Part shown: piece by piece, positions 11,386 through 23,236 of the stretch
How positions within the stretch are numbered: the stretch's first letter is position 1
How the letters are laid out: the number at the start of each line of letters is the position of its first letter
Origin: Agrypnia vestita
Taxonomy: Eukaryota > Arthropoda > Insecta > Trichoptera > Phryganeidae
Assembly: GCA_016648135.1 (NCBI GenBank)
Contig: JADDOH010005117.1
Location: 62,001 to 126,000 of the forward strand
DNA: 64,000 nt
Direction: 5' to 3'
Notes under the pieces: model-generated
What the model was told of the DNA's origin: nothing
The model's database searches: none
What the model saw: only the letters and a program-made list of their open reading frames with translations
Program-made: the position numbers and the translations under genes

Positions 11386-12519
11386 AGACACCTAAGGTAT
11401 GAATGATTTAATGTGTATCAGTAACCCTTTCTTCATTTTGTGTAAATTCGAAAGGAAACTGTGATGCGTTAGACCGTCCATGCCAGTCGTAACGTTTCTT
11501 TCTTTTGCTGTGCTGAATTAAAAGGCCGGAATCAACTCAATAGTTTATTCAGGACTTTTACAACAATATTCTATGTCAAGGTAATCGCTCGCGGTACTGC
11601 GTTTTTATAGATATATTACAGAAACTAATATTTATTTATGACTAATGCACCGGGCATGCTCATTTCTTTGAACTCATACTAAAGCCGCCAACGACGTGGC
11701 GAGCCTACTGTTTACACACTCGGCTCGCCGTTCGTTGCCTCAATCATCTGGCGAGTCGTGCGAATGTATAAATGTAAATTAAATCAGAGTGAACTATCAA
11801 TTTTCTTTGAAATACGAATTGAGCAGACATGCAACATGTGTTCCGAAGGTGGTTCAAATATGAAAACAAACGACCTCGTTTTTACTAGCATTCCATTAGA
11901 AAAGGTAACTTTTATAATTTATTACATTCGTTATTGATTTTATAACTAACCATATAATAGGTAATATTATTATTATATTTTTTGTACTTACGGTGAACTA
12001 AAATTTGATTCTTCTATTTTTTAAAAGTAACCCTGATTTTTAAAGCTACAAAGGTTTTGCTTTTATGCACGATATAAAATCATTTTTTCCTGGCCATCTG
12101 CGTCCAGCGCCGAATGATGGGTTTTAGTTTCCTACAAATTTCTGCCACTGCTTTGTTTCTAAGGTTACACGACATCTTGTATGATGTATTCTGACCGTCA
12201 CGTCTTAGTAAGAACGCATGATGATTATAGTCAGTCTCAAGACAATGCTGGAAAACTTTTGTTTTTGTGCGTTTCAAATCTGCGTCCAGAGTTGAATAAA
12301 GGCATCCCGTTTTTTGCTTTGCGTAGCTCTCTGTCTATGCTTTGCTTCTAATTTTGTCCAACAACTTGCCTAGTAAAAGGCTAGCCGTAAAATAACTATA
12401 GTTTTTTCACCGAGAACAACACATTTTCCAAAGAAACAAACAAATTTCAATAAAAGAATACTGTTTCTTCTCGGTGTAAAACTACAGGTCAGTAAGTACT
12501 GTCACAAAAAGGTATTAAA
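11386..12519. other. Non-coding stretch, nothing recognised
   Basis: Mixed unique-looking DNA. A moderately GC-richer patch lies at about 11680-11760 (AACGACGTGGCGAGCC and CGGCTCGCCGTTCGTTG are near-complementary, suggesting a small inverted repeat). No ORF or RNA gene could be supported. Confidence 0.5.
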
Positions 12520-12760
12520 ATTCAGTAGTCGCAAATGATCTGTAACATCTTTTCTCAGTCACGCTTTGTTCGTTTTTTGGCAACGACTCGACTAAACTGT
12601 TTAAAGTAGTTTGGACGAGTCGGTAAAGAAGTCTGCGGCCCGAGCAAGCAGTTTGGATGAGTCCGTAAATGTATTTATTCAGTCTCGCAGAGAAAAAAAA
12701 ATTGTGCGAAAAAACCAAAAAGTGGTTTCGAACCGAAAAGATAGGTAGGTATAAGTAATA
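12520..12760 (-). repeat. Dispersed repeat; inverted copy at 15955-16150
   Basis: Shares, in reverse orientation, CTATCTTTT-GGTTCGAAA-CACTTTTT at one end and GCAGACTTCTTTACCGA with CAGAGACGAAC-like segments with the stretch 15955-16150. Class unknown. Confidence 0.55.
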
Positions 12761-12884
12761 GAATTATAAATTCAACAAAATCCTAATTTAGTGAATTTGG
12801 CATTTTCTTCCGACGATGCCTAATCTAAAGTTTTATCTCCCGAATAAAATCAATAATTAAAAATTGGAACATTTTTACATTATT

Positions 12885-13015
12885 TTTGATCTGTACTGGT
12901 TTATGGGAATGACAAAGTTTCCGACTGTAGATGGCGGTAGAAAAATACAACTCGCGTATGAAACAAAGTGTGCAAGTTAAGCATATATACAAAAATATGA
13001 GAGATGTGGTAGTCT
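12885..13015 (+). repeat. Dispersed repeat A (GGGAATGACAAA family)
   Basis: Contains GGTTTATGGGAATGACAAAG, then GTAGATGGCGGTAG and a tail like GTGCAAGTTAAGCATATA. Related copies are at 37671-37790 (+) and 49150-49440 (-), and a copy of its left part is at 47290-47480 (+). Possibly a SINE or a LINE untranslated region; no tRNA promoter boxes were confirmed. Confidence 0.6.
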
Positions 13016-13579
13016 ACCATAACTAGTATCAATACCTAACTGTTACCAATTTTATTTTGTTTGCTTGTTCGCGGTATGCAGGGTATATACTAATTCGTAC
13101 ATGATAGCATTGCTCTGATACATTGAATATACGTGTGTTGCTAGAGCAGGCCAGAAACACTAGTAATTGGGATATTGGGTGGAGTTTGAAATAAATTATG
13201 ACCATGACCATGACCATGCCCATGACTAGTGACGCAACGAATACTACTTTCACGAATACGAATAAGAATAATTCAATAAGGTAATAAATAATACACCACT
13301 GTTCTATTTTTACGAAGAGATTTAATAATTAAAATTTACCACCGGCAAGTTTTTGTTCAAAAAGCACCAAATTTGTAACTTGCGTTAGGCAAGTCTTTTA
13401 TCCGTTTGTACCTACATTCCCAGCGGTCGAAAATAGTCTTTCTGAGACGACAGTAGACGGCTTTAATGAAAAATACTTCTGGGCCATTCACTTAATGTTA
13501 GGGGAATCCCCGATAATCCTACACCTTTGACCAGATTGCACAGGTCATTTTTAATTGTTTGATAATAGATATTATTGTA

Positions 13580-13660
13580 TTAATGTACAATATGTATATG
13601 TGTGTGTATATGTATATGTATATATATATATATATAGATATATTATATATCTATATATAG

Positions 13661-13693
<33 letters not shown>

Positions 13694-13720
13694 ATGGGTG
13701 TGCATATGTGCATATGTATA
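13580..13720. repeat. (TA)n/(TATG)n microsatellite
   Basis: Alternating TA and TATG units form a low-complexity block with strong self-complementarity. ORFs here are artefacts of composition. Confidence 0.85.
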
Positions 13721-13904
13721 TTCTTAGATATAAATTCGTAATATGTATGCATTAAACGTAAAGTTTGTAATGTACAAATTGTGGAATAAATAAAAATTGA
13801 AATTGAAATAATGGGGTACGTAGGTGTGTTCGGATACACGGTGCACACCCAAACCGTAATTTGGTTGCGTTCAGTTATAAATAGTTTGTTTTTAATATTC
13901 GGCA

Positions 13905-14080
13905 AATACGAATAATCGTAACCGTAACCGTGACCGTAACCATAACCGTAACCGTTACGTTTACCGTTACCGTTACCGTTAACGTTATTGTTATCTACTA
14001 TTGCTTTTGCTACTGCTACTGCTACTGCTACTGCTATTACTATTACTATCACTATTACTATTATTGGTCTTGGTGGTGGT
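13905..14080. repeat. Hexanucleotide and CTACTG microsatellite
   Basis: CGTAAC units on the left give way to inverted ACGTTACCGTT units on the right, then (CTACTG)n and (ACTATT)n. The left and right halves are inverted versions of the same hexamer. Confidence 0.75.
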
Positions 14081-14194
14081 CTTGGTATTTGTAATTTAAG
14101 CGCATTAATTTAAATATGACGTCACTCTCGGTATGCAATGGAAGATTTTATAATAAATATTAATTGAATTTAAATCTTAATTAACATATATTAA

Positions 14195-14335
14195 ATTAAT
14201 CTTCTTCTTTAGTTCATTATTTCTTTAGTTCATTATATCTTTAGTTTATTAATTCTTTAGTTCTCTAATTCTCTAGTTCTTTAATCCTTTAGTTCATTAT
14301 TTCTTTAGTTCATTGTTTATTTAGTTAATTGTTAT
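14195..14335. repeat. Degenerate 14-16-bp tandem repeat (TTCTTTAGTTCATTA)
   Basis: About eight to ten imperfect units containing CTTTAGTTCATTAT. Confidence 0.75.
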
Positions 14336-14339
14336 CAAT

Positions 14340-16284
14340 TTAGCAGCAACAGAAATTGACATCAAAATTTAAAAAAACTAATATCTATATATTTATTAAT
14401 TAGTAAATAAAAGTAAAGAAAATGTATGTGGGTTTATTTATTATTGAATTTTGCCGCAATAGGTGGTACCATATATCTACATACGCATGTTTATTTAGAA
14501 ATGTGTTTGGTTAATTATATGTTTTTATTTATTTTCATAGATGGCGGTAGTTTGCCGCCTTACATATTGTATGAAAACTTTGAATAAATATTTAAAAATA
14601 ATCACATAAATTACATAAAATTTGAGAATGTAAATCATTAAGGGTAGTTATTGATTACATTAATGTAAAAAAAATAAACTATTTATTGGATAGTTTCGAA
14701 GATATAAGCCAAAATCTATCAAAGTTACAACATCTTTTGACTTTTGGCTTGACACCAGCCGTGTAGCATATATACAAAATCAGAAACGTTGACTGTTGGA
14801 AGTGTGTGTCTTCATTGGTTTGTTTATAAACGATGATTTTTTTCCATCGCGAGCGCTCAATGGTTAAATCAAATTGCGCGCGTCTTATTTCCTGTCAAAT
14901 ATTTCCGTCCATTTTCACGAAATCACTGCCACAGATTGCAGCAAAGCGAGAGGAAAGATGTTACACATCCAAAATATAAATAAATACATGTATTTGTTTA
15001 GTTGATTCTTTCGTTGTATCAGGTGAACGTACTCGTAACCGCCAGAAGTAATATTCACAGGCAGATGGAGATTATTCAGCGGAATAGGAAATACAACTCA
15101 CTTTGATTCGTGTAGCGCCCGGCAGCTGTCACTAGAGACAATGCCGAGTCACCCGACAATGAGCACCCCGAGCGGGATGTTGTTAAGTGTTAAGTGCACA
15201 TAAATCTCGCCAATTTAAACCGATTTAATTGAGCTAACGCGTGAGAATTTTGGGCAAATAACATCAGAGAACCCGCCAAACAAGTTGATGGGTTCGTTCA
15301 GCAGATGTTTGTGATATCGAGATCGAGAAAATTCTTTAGGTACTGGATGCAACGAGGAATGCTAATTTTTTATTAATAATAAAATCAATATTGATAAATT
15401 GATAATTTATTTAATTAATCAAATAACAGCTGTTGGTAAATGCTTAATTCCTTGCCCCGCCTGTTAAACTAGTTGTCTATTTTATCGTGGTTTTCATTTG
15501 GAGTAGGTACCTACCTATACGAGGGGCATAAAAGCAAAACAGCCAAGGAGATTTCTGAGATAAATACAAAAAATGATACTACTTACTCGAGGAAATTTCT
15601 TTGGAATCTATAAACCTATATATTATTCGAAATAAGTTTTTAAAAACTATTGCCGCCTCAGTTTTCCTTTTATATAGGTACTTATAAACTATTTGAATTT
15701 AGATTTCTAATATGATTTCTGGATAACTTTGGTTTGGAAAAAAAAACTGTCCGACAAAAATAATGTTCAACATGTAATTCATTGATTCTGATAAAAAAAA
15801 TTGGTTGTAAAAGAATTTTATCCTAAATGAAGTGATTTAATAATACCTATTAAGGAAAAATATAAATAAAATCAGCTATTCATTTGTAATACACTTTTCA
15901 AATATAAGGCTGTTTTATGCGATATATATATTCACTTGCTTACGCGTAATGGTACCTACCTATCTTTTTGGTTCGAAATCACTTTTTTGGATTTTAAACA
16001 TGATTTTAAGCGTGCGAATATGAATAAATTAATTCTTTTGAAATTTTTGGTGTGATATGCAGACTTCTTTACCGATACGTTACTGAGCGTTACTGAGAAA
16101 CGAACGAAGCGTTACAGAGGAAAGAAGCTACACATTATTTGCGACCACTGTAAGACTATCAACTATTTTTATTCTAGCTCTCAGCTGTTGACAAAGCATT
16201 TGACAGATTTTGTATCTGTGTCTGATTATTAGGATTAAAATGTCATCAAATAGTGTGCCATTAAAACTTTTTCATCTACAGGAG
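14340..16284. other. Mostly unique non-coding DNA
   Basis: No coding exon was confirmed. The segment 14930-15330 is less AT-rich and looks unique. On the - strand it contains AATCAAA followed by GTGAGT (15098-15110), a good donor, so it is a candidate 5' untranslated exon of the glyoxalase II gene, but no acceptor, ATG or homology supports this. The inverted partner of the 12.5-kb repeat is at 15955-16150. Confidence 0.35.
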
Positions 16285-16590
16285 AAATCTATCTTCCACT
16301 AAAATACTTCGGACATGTCACAAGACCTACGGATGCAATGCTGAGGGCTGGTGGTACCTATAAGGCAGTGTCAAGGAAATCCGTTCCCGCAGCAGATCAT
16401 CAACTTGATGGCTGGATCTGGTGGAATATGCAAGCAATGAATTACTTCAGAAGCCGTCAAGAATGCTACAAATCTGTACAGATGGCGTCGGATAGCTTTA
16501 GCCGTGGTGCTATCGTTATCAGTGACCACGACTAAAGAACCAAACGATGGAGAAAATAAAATAAAATTGATAAAAATTGAATTAATATAC
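16285..16590 (+). mobile_element. LINE 3' end (reverse-transcriptase C-terminus and tail)
   Basis: A + frame reads YLPLKYFGHVTRPTDAMLRAG, then a degenerate (K/R)-rich segment, and stops at 16535. LKYFGHVTR is the conserved C-terminal signature of a large group of insect non-LTR elements. It is followed by an A-rich tail of GATAAAATTGA-like units. 5'-truncated and decayed. Confidence 0.6.
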
Positions 16591-18480
16591 AATCCATATT
16601 AAATAAAATATGGAATCATAGATTGGGGTGGAACTTACAAAAGTAATCTCCAGTCTCTTAAAATAACACAAAAAATTATTATAAAAATAATACATTAAAA
16701 ATCTAGAAGCTATCCCACAGATTTATCATAATTATTAATAATTTAATGCCCTTTATTTAGACAGGCTATATAAAAATATTTCATTACTTAACAACCTACT
16801 TACCTACACATAGAAAATTACAATAATTAAAACTCAAATACATTCCATAATCAAAATAATTATAGTCAAAGAGCACAAATAATATAAAAATGCCTAAATC
16901 CAATACAACGCTATGCAACACCATTACACATTTCTAGGAATTTAGTAATTTACCAAATAAGGTAAGAATACAAAATCATTATATTAAATATAAAAAATGT
17001 ATGAACAATAAAAAAATTGTACTGAAATATTATTTTATAATGAATATTCTTATTTATATATATTTGTTACGTGTTGTCAGAAGAAGGCACTTGTGATTGT
17101 TCTCCTGTTCCCATACACAATTTTTAACTTTGATGGGACCGAAGCAATGAAAAAAATTAATTGTCATAAAAATGTGTAATTCTTATATATGTTATAGATA
17201 ATAAAATATATGTTAAAAATTAGATACTCAGTTACTTACATTACTTTGGTACTCATAAGTATAACAAATCATATAAAAATGGTAAGATTGCGCTGTTGTA
17301 TTTTATTTAGATAAAAAGCGTGACATTATTTATTACCGCCTTTGCATTGTGGTTGTGTTTAATAGCCCCATTTCCTTTACGGTTTGACTCAGAATGCATT
17401 ACTTACATTTATTTATGCAAATCATTCGCGGAGACTAGGTATTATTGCATGATATGTAAAATTTGCACGAAGGATGTTTTGTTTGCCTTCGGCACAAAGG
17501 AGAGAATGCAAAACGAATTTGGTAAACGGAAAATCTTCCTTTGTATTCCGAAAATAAACGTTAAATTCAGATTCAATCGCTTTATGAGCTAGAAAAAAGA
17601 AATAAAGTACATTTACTCGTATTTGGAAAATACAATAAGGGTAGATCACGCACCACGTTTACTTATTGTACTCCAACACAGGACATGCAAAGTAAAGAAA
17701 AGTCTCTGGAGCCTGGAGCCTCACGAAAGAGCTATTAAAGGCTATCCAAGTATTAAAAAATATATCGTATTCTATACCTTGTAATAAAGCTAATAGAACT
17801 AAGTCTCTTTATCTACGTAATAAGCTTGCAAGAAATGGGTTTTGGTGTAACTGGTTACAAAACTAGAAAAACTGCTTTGCAGGAAAGCTTAGATCGGAAG
17901 GATAAGATTTAATTAATATATGTATTTATACGTACAAGACAGCTATAACTGACAAGCAGTATTAGATTGGAAAAGTATACAGTACCTACCTTTACACAAG
18001 GCTAATAACGGACTGTACTGGAGATCCTTTAAGTTTTACATAAAATAAATTTTAAGAAAAATATGCGTTTTTCACTTTCTCCTATCTCTATATCTCAAAC
18101 GCATGTGTCGTACCTTTCACAAATTAAATTAGTGAATTAATAAATACATATTTGACACTGAATAAACATATTCTGTTTTAAATAAAACAAACTAGTCGCA
18201 AGAACCGACAGCGAAAGAGATATCCGCAGATAACAGATCCCTGTTCTACGACGGCAAAGAGAGGGACATCATTCAGCGCAGCGGCGACGACTGTCGAGCT
18301 TAAAAACCATCGGGAGCATTTCGCTAGATGTCGGTAATAAAGTTAAAAACAGATTGTACTAAATAACTTTATGTTGTGACAACTTTCGTTCCATGACGCG
18401 CGGGCCTTTCGTTGCAAAGCTAAAATTTTATCCCAATATAAATAATTATTTTTTAAATAACTGCAAAATGTCTTTGTGGT
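16591..18480. other. AT-rich non-coding stretch
   Basis: No repeat family or gene was recognised. A GC-balanced patch at about 18190-18340 (GACAGCGAAAGAG, CGCAGCGGCGACGAC) stands out from its surroundings but has no supported ORF. Confidence 0.5.
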
Positions 18481-18537
18481 TTATTAAATTATTAAGAAAA
18501 CACTATATAAACTACTTTTTATTAAAATTATCAACAT

Positions 18538-18569
18538 GTTTCGGGGCCAATGGTACCTACATTCATCAG
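18538..18569 (-). ncRNA. Hammerhead-ribozyme-like core (Penelope type)
   Basis: The - strand has CTGATGA, then GGTACCATTGGCCCC-type stem sequence, then GAAAC, followed by ATGTTGATAATTTTAATAAA. The copy at 46.5 kb has the same ATTGGC loop side and the same order, so both probably derive from a parent with stem II GGAGCC-AUU-GGCUCC. Stem II here is disrupted by a TAGGTAC insertion-like change. Confidence 0.45.
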
Positions 18570-18826
18570 GATACAACGTACCTATACTAAAAATCGCAGG
18601 CGAATTCTGTCCATCTATGTTTCAACGCATGGTATACAACTCAGCACGTGTTTTTTATGAATGTCAAATAAATACACGCATCCAACTTTTTATATATTTC
18701 GAAATAAATTGAATTTGTTCATATTATTAATATTTTTAATATTTTAAGCATTAACTTTGTGGTTAGACATTATAACAGAGTGTTAGTTAAATTAGTATAA
18801 ACCACTACCAGATTTTAGGTATACCG

Positions 18827-18855
18827 GTTTCGAGACCTACCCGTCTCTTCGTCAG
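18827..18855 (-). ncRNA. Hammerhead-like core, left arm of the 18.8-kb palindrome
   Basis: Box CTGACGA, one extra A, stem II GAGAC/GUCUC (five perfect pairs, loop GGGUAG), box GAAA, then CCGGT. All universally conserved core bases are present. The extra A between A9 and stem II departs from the canonical fold. Confidence 0.5.
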
Positions 18856-18943
18856 GACCAACACTACACTACTATGTTCACAACACTATATGCGGTGTAT
18901 AGTGTAGGTATAGTGTTGTGAACATGGTAGCGTAGTGTTGGTT

Positions 18944-18976
18944 CTGACGAAGAGACGGGTACCTACGTCTCGAAAC
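18944..18976 (+). ncRNA. Hammerhead-like core, right arm of the 18.8-kb palindrome
   Basis: Same elements as the left-arm core, on the + strand: CTGACGA, GAGAC, a longer loop GGGTACCTAC, GTCTC, GAAAC. Confidence 0.45.
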
Positions 18977-19756
18977 CGCTAGACCTAAAATCTGTAGTGG
19001 TTTATACTAATTTAACTGACACTGTCATGAATTTGTGGAATTTAAAATGGTAAGATTGATAACGCCATAAGGTGATACGCGTCTCAGAAAAATTAAATGA
19101 GGAGAACTAAAAAATAAGTGTGTTTCTATTTTATTTGTTTTAAATGTGCGATATGGAGTTATCTCCGAAAAAATAAGTTTTGTAGATTACGTTTGAAACA
19201 CCCCGTACAGATTCAAATAAAAGAGATTGGATTGCATTTCGTCAACAAGATAAATCCTTTGAAAATTAAAAGTATACATATATTTAAACGTCTATTAGTC
19301 TTTTTAATAACCAACTCACCACGCTCCCATTAATTGAAAACATTAAAATATTTCTCTCCCAGCCAGCCGGGAACCTCCGCGAGACCCCATGCGGCGAGGA
19401 ATGCGGAAGACTTCTTCCATTACAAAACCTTATCCCGCAGGAGTCTATTACCATTACTGAATTATTGATGCTGACAGCACCGGCCGTTTCAAGAGCTGCT
19501 CGTTCCGAGACTTTATGCTGAGAGCTTTCGGAGACCGCAACAAATCTGCAACCTCACCAACATTAAACGTGAACATCTACATCGGGCATAGTGATAGACA
19601 TAGTTGTGTAAATTACACGTAATAGGTTCCTATACTACGTGAGCTAATTTTCCTTATACATGATTGTGATTAAAAAGATGGGGGCTTTCAGCTAGAAGCA
19701 ATAAATGTACCATATAATTAATAATTAAATAAAACACGACTTGATATATACCACTA

Positions 19757-20140
19757 AATATTTATTTTCTTTATTCAAATGAATAAACACCTCTACAAGT
19801 TTCGGGAACGAAGTTCCCTTCCTCAGGAAAATACAATGTATACTAAAATTAAATGATCATTATATAGTTAATTAGTGGGGTGGAGAGTAGGCGGAGTATA
19901 TAGAAGAGGGGGAGGGGTATTGTTAGGGAATAATATAAGTTAAATAAATAATTAAGAACTAATGTGAAAATAAACAAAAATAATAAATAAAAAAGGTTAT
20001 TCGCGAATATAATTGGGTTATTTATAATACTTGATTTTTGTCTAATTTATTAAAAATTTTAAAGTAATTTCTACAAATTAGTCGCGAAACATGTTGATAA
20101 TACAATAGTTAGTGGTTTTGTACAACGTGTTTTCTCTCTA
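19757..20140 (-). mobile_element. Penelope-like terminal remnant with hammerhead core
   Basis: On the - strand a CU-rich stretch (complement of 19880-19925) is followed by the core at 19799-19826 and then by AATAAAGAAAATAAATATTTAG and GTGGTAT. At the other end, GCGAAACATGTTGATAAT (about 20080-20100) is an inverted partial terminus like that of the 18.5-kb copy. The organisation parallels 4197-4570. Protein-coding sequence is lost. Confidence 0.5.
19799..19826 (-). ncRNA. Well-preserved hammerhead-like core
   Basis: Reads CTGAGGA, one A, GGGAAC, loop UUC, GUUCCC, GAAAC. Stem II is six perfect pairs and both catalytic boxes are intact (N7 is G). It is the cleanest stem II in the window. Confidence 0.55.
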
Positions 20141-20259
20141 TTAATATTAATATGTTACCAAAAAGTCATTTTGCACTTATTGAAGAAGTAAACTTTTAAT
20201 AAAAAAAGTCATTATATAAGAACTTTAGCTGCACCACTATTCAATAATCCCCACTAATT

Positions 20260-20527
20260 TTTGGTTTCCTAGAAAATTCTCTTAGTATTTGATGATACTT
20301 TACTTGCCGTTGTCTATCGTGCGATTTCAACAAGAGTTCAACAGGCTTTAGCTCACTTGTCAAAACAAGTGTGTCAGCGCAGAACGACGCATTTTATAGG
20401 GAATCGATTTCTAGAATCTTCTGGTATGCATTTGCGTATTTGACTGACTTCCAGATCTTTCTAAAACGTCCAGAAACTATTCAGAAACGTTTTCTTCGAT
20501 AATTATCGTTTTTAGAATTTCGTGACA
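20260..20527 (-). mobile_element. LTR fragment with heat-shock-element promoter
   Basis: On the - strand it starts TGTCACGAAATTC at 20527. It has a perfect three-unit heat-shock element (GAAgaTTCtaGAA, 20409-20421) and a TATAAAA box about 10-15 nt further on (20393-20399). The inner edge is not defined. It resembles the LTRs at 49.5, 59.5 and 61.6 kb in layout. No gag or pol is adjacent. Confidence 0.5.
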
Positions 20528-21224
20528 GTTTACGACACTGGATGGAAATAAAATTAAGAAGATGGATGTAAAAAGTAAAAAAAATTAAAATATCAATATC
20601 AGACCATAATTTCGTAGTTAAAACGGCATATTATTAAAACAATTTATGGGAAATAGAATTTACGGGTACCTACCGGTGTTGACATACCATATTTTGTAGG
20701 TTATTTCTATATCTTTCTTATTGTTAATATCCAATATGTTTTAATCATTCCTCCATTTTAATGACCAATAAAACATTTCTTCTTTGCATAAATATTGCTT
20801 CTAGTCACATAATGCGAGGCTAACTATACAAATAGCCGTTAATACATATTCATAACAAGATTATCCGACATCGACTTTGAACTTGCGTAAACCCCATCTC
20901 TTAACCTCGAACCGAAGAACCGTAGCTTCGGAAACAATACAAGATAATAATTTATTTCGACCGAATGTCGGACAGAGAGTGACATGTTCATCATATAAAT
21001 AATTCAGCAGGTCGATGGCACATTTCGAAAGAACCGCACGAGGACATACATCTGTTCAGTATAATTTCTATCTATTCAGGATATTTCTATTTTTTTATAT
21101 TTATATATTTATATTTATTTATTAATCAACGCTCTAGTGGGCTTTTACAGTACAGTTTGCTGTGAATGAGTAGGTATATATTAGAGGTATAAAAAAGTAA
21201 CCCATAAAAACCAAGTTTTTATTG
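20528..21224. other. Non-coding stretch; possible LINE tail at about 21095-21180
   Basis: TTTATTTATTAATCAACGCT at 21110-21130 looks like the (TAAA)n tail of a - strand LINE. Otherwise nothing was recognised. Confidence 0.4.
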
Positions 21225-21718
21225 TACTCCCTTTCTTTGTAATATATAACAACAATTAAAGACGAATTAAAACATATAACATAACACTAAACTTACAATA
21301 ATTTAATATATTTCTAAAATGTCAGATGTTTTGAGCTTTGATAAGACACTTCATGCTTTGAAGATTAAATTCTAAAAACATTTGTCAGTCAATTTAGATT
21401 TTTGACATTCGTAGTGAAGTACCTATTATGCATACCGAGGGAGTAATTCAAATTTAGAAAATATTCCGCGACGTTATCGGGCCGCCGTAATGATTCCAAT
21501 TTGAAAAAACCAATAAAATTTCTAAATTCCGAAATAATACTATAATTTTTTTTTTAACGAAAATTTGATAGATCTTCTTGATCGTCGCCACGAGTCTACT
21601 TGCCAAGTTTCAGCTCAATTGGATCACGGGAAAAGGGTCAAAAATCGATCCAAAGTTTTTGTTGACGGCAAGCAAGCAGACGCCACGAGTTTATTTATTT
21701 ATTTATATAAAGGGAGTA
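21225..21718 (-). mobile_element. Composite MITE, ACTCCCTTTC family
   Basis: The ends are TACTCCCTTTCT at 21225 and AAAGGGAGTA ending at 21718. The segment 21480-21690 is a reverse-oriented homologue of the copies at 38866-39167 and 62453-62744 (shared GATCACGGGAAAAGGGT, GATCCAAAGTTTTT, and the complement of GTAATGA). A second internal end (GAGGGAGTAATT at 21438) suggests nesting or a rearranged copy. Confidence 0.6.
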
Positions 21719-22762
21719 AAAATGGTACAATACATTGCTGTCGCAAAACAAATTTCAAGAAAGGAACATTCCAAAATACGAAAAGTTTAAGAAAGAAGTC
21801 AAATCCTTGATTTTCGACAACCATGAATTGTAGCATTGCCCACATGTCTCAAATGGTTCCTGTATAATAAAAAAATTACTACTTCTAAATGGTTTCTGCT
21901 TAATACCTTAATTTAGCTTGAAAATACTCCTCCCATAAGCTCGAGCTTTGGATCATATTATGGGGAGTATAATGTCTGTAAAAATGTTTTAAAATATAAT
22001 CAATTTTTTATAAAAAACATGTATCTACTATATAAATAAATATATTAAATAAATATAATAAATAAATCAAATAAAAAACACATGTAGCAATATCCCACTG
22101 AGGTATTTCTGAGATAAATACAAAAAAATGTCACTACTCAAGGACATTTCTCTGGAATCTATGAAACCTACATCTTATTGGAAATAATTGCCACCTCACT
22201 TTTCCTTTTATATAGCGTATAAATATGTATATAACTTTTTATTTTCAGCCACAATGCCACCTCAGTTTTAATTTTATATAGCGTATAGGTAAATATGTAT
22301 TTAATAACTTTTTATTAAATATTGCTGTGTGTCCTACCAAAAAGTGGACATTGCTGCTTTTGCTATTTACATAATTGGATATAGCTATCTTTGTTATGAC
22401 ATTTAAGTCTAAAATTGACATCAATTCTTACTTTAGTATGAAGTGGCCATTTTGTTATGATACAACTTCTTGGGTGTCGACTAGTTGAAGTGGATATGAC
22501 TACATGATTTTGGAAAGGATAAAGCTCTATTTCCTATAAAATCTCGAATTCAATACATTCTAAATTAGTAATCCTCGGTGATTGCATAAAAATATATTTT
22601 AAATTTTTGAATATTGCTGCCTTTGCTTTTATACCCCTCATATTATCGATTTATGTCTTATGTGTTAAATAATCAATAAATTTGCATTATAATTAACTTA
22701 AGGAATGCAATAATCTACATTTGGAGATTCTGACAAATTTCTGACTATACAGTTAGGTATAT
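21719..22762. other. AT-rich non-coding stretch
   Basis: Two partly similar blocks, GCCACCTCACTTTTCCTTTTA and GCCACCTCAGTTTTAATTTTA (each also followed by TATAGCGTATA), lie at about 22190 and 22255 and recall 15653-15680. No gene was recognised. Confidence 0.5.
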
Positions 22763-22941
22763 GTGTCTCGTAGCTAGTAGCAAAAATTTTGCGGGAATCT
22801 TCTACATTCAATTTTGAATAGAAAATATTCTTTACACGTTGGGTGAAATGTCGACAGTTACGAAGATAAGTAACATCAAAAACTGTATTTTTGTTCCAAT
22901 ATTTCTGACTTATTTTCTGTAAAATGTTGGAACATGTAGTG

Positions 22942-23166
22942 CAGGGGCGTGCGGTGAGAACAAGAAGCATGACTTTTTTCTAAGCATACATTTAGAAAAG
23001 AAACCGAAATAAGAGATATATCTCGTAATATTCCTATCACAATAATTAACATATTACATATTCAGATTTAATATTTCAAAATATCCTGCCAGATAAATAT
23101 TTTATTTTTTTCCAAATATATGTTTAAATAAAAATCATACTTCTTATTCTCACTGCACGCCCTTAC
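22942..23166. mobile_element. 225-bp MITE with 7-bp target duplication
   Basis: The termini are inverted: CAGGGGCGTGCGGTGAGAA at the left and the complement of GGGCGTGCAGTGAGAATAAG at the right. It is flanked by TGTAGTG at 22935-22941 and 23167-23173. The CAGGGGCG start and a 7- to 8-bp duplication fit a hAT-like MITE. Confidence 0.7.
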
Positions 23167-23236
23167 TGTAGTGATGGTCCAACTTTTTACTGAATATAAA
23201 CCAAACATATTAAAAAAATGTAAACTTTGATCTTCT

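Larger units (their letters stand above)
18782..19020. mobile_element. Palindromic element with two opposed hammerhead-like cores
   Basis: Long inverted arms (about 105 bp) start GTTAGTTAAATTAGTATAAA and end with its complement. Each arm carries CTGACGA, GAGAC, a GGGTA-type loop, GTCTC and GAAAC. The left core (18827-18855) reads on the - strand and the right core (18944-18976) on the + strand. The right core has four extra loop bases. Two related elements are at 41045-41284 and 52534-52963. No protein-coding sequence is inside. Confidence 0.7.

Noticed and set aside
13555..14052. Open frames across the microsatellite region (Tyr/Ile-rich + frame and Val/Ala/Gly-Tyr-rich - frame)
   Set aside because: These are translations of (TA)n and hexamer repeats; composition alone explains them.
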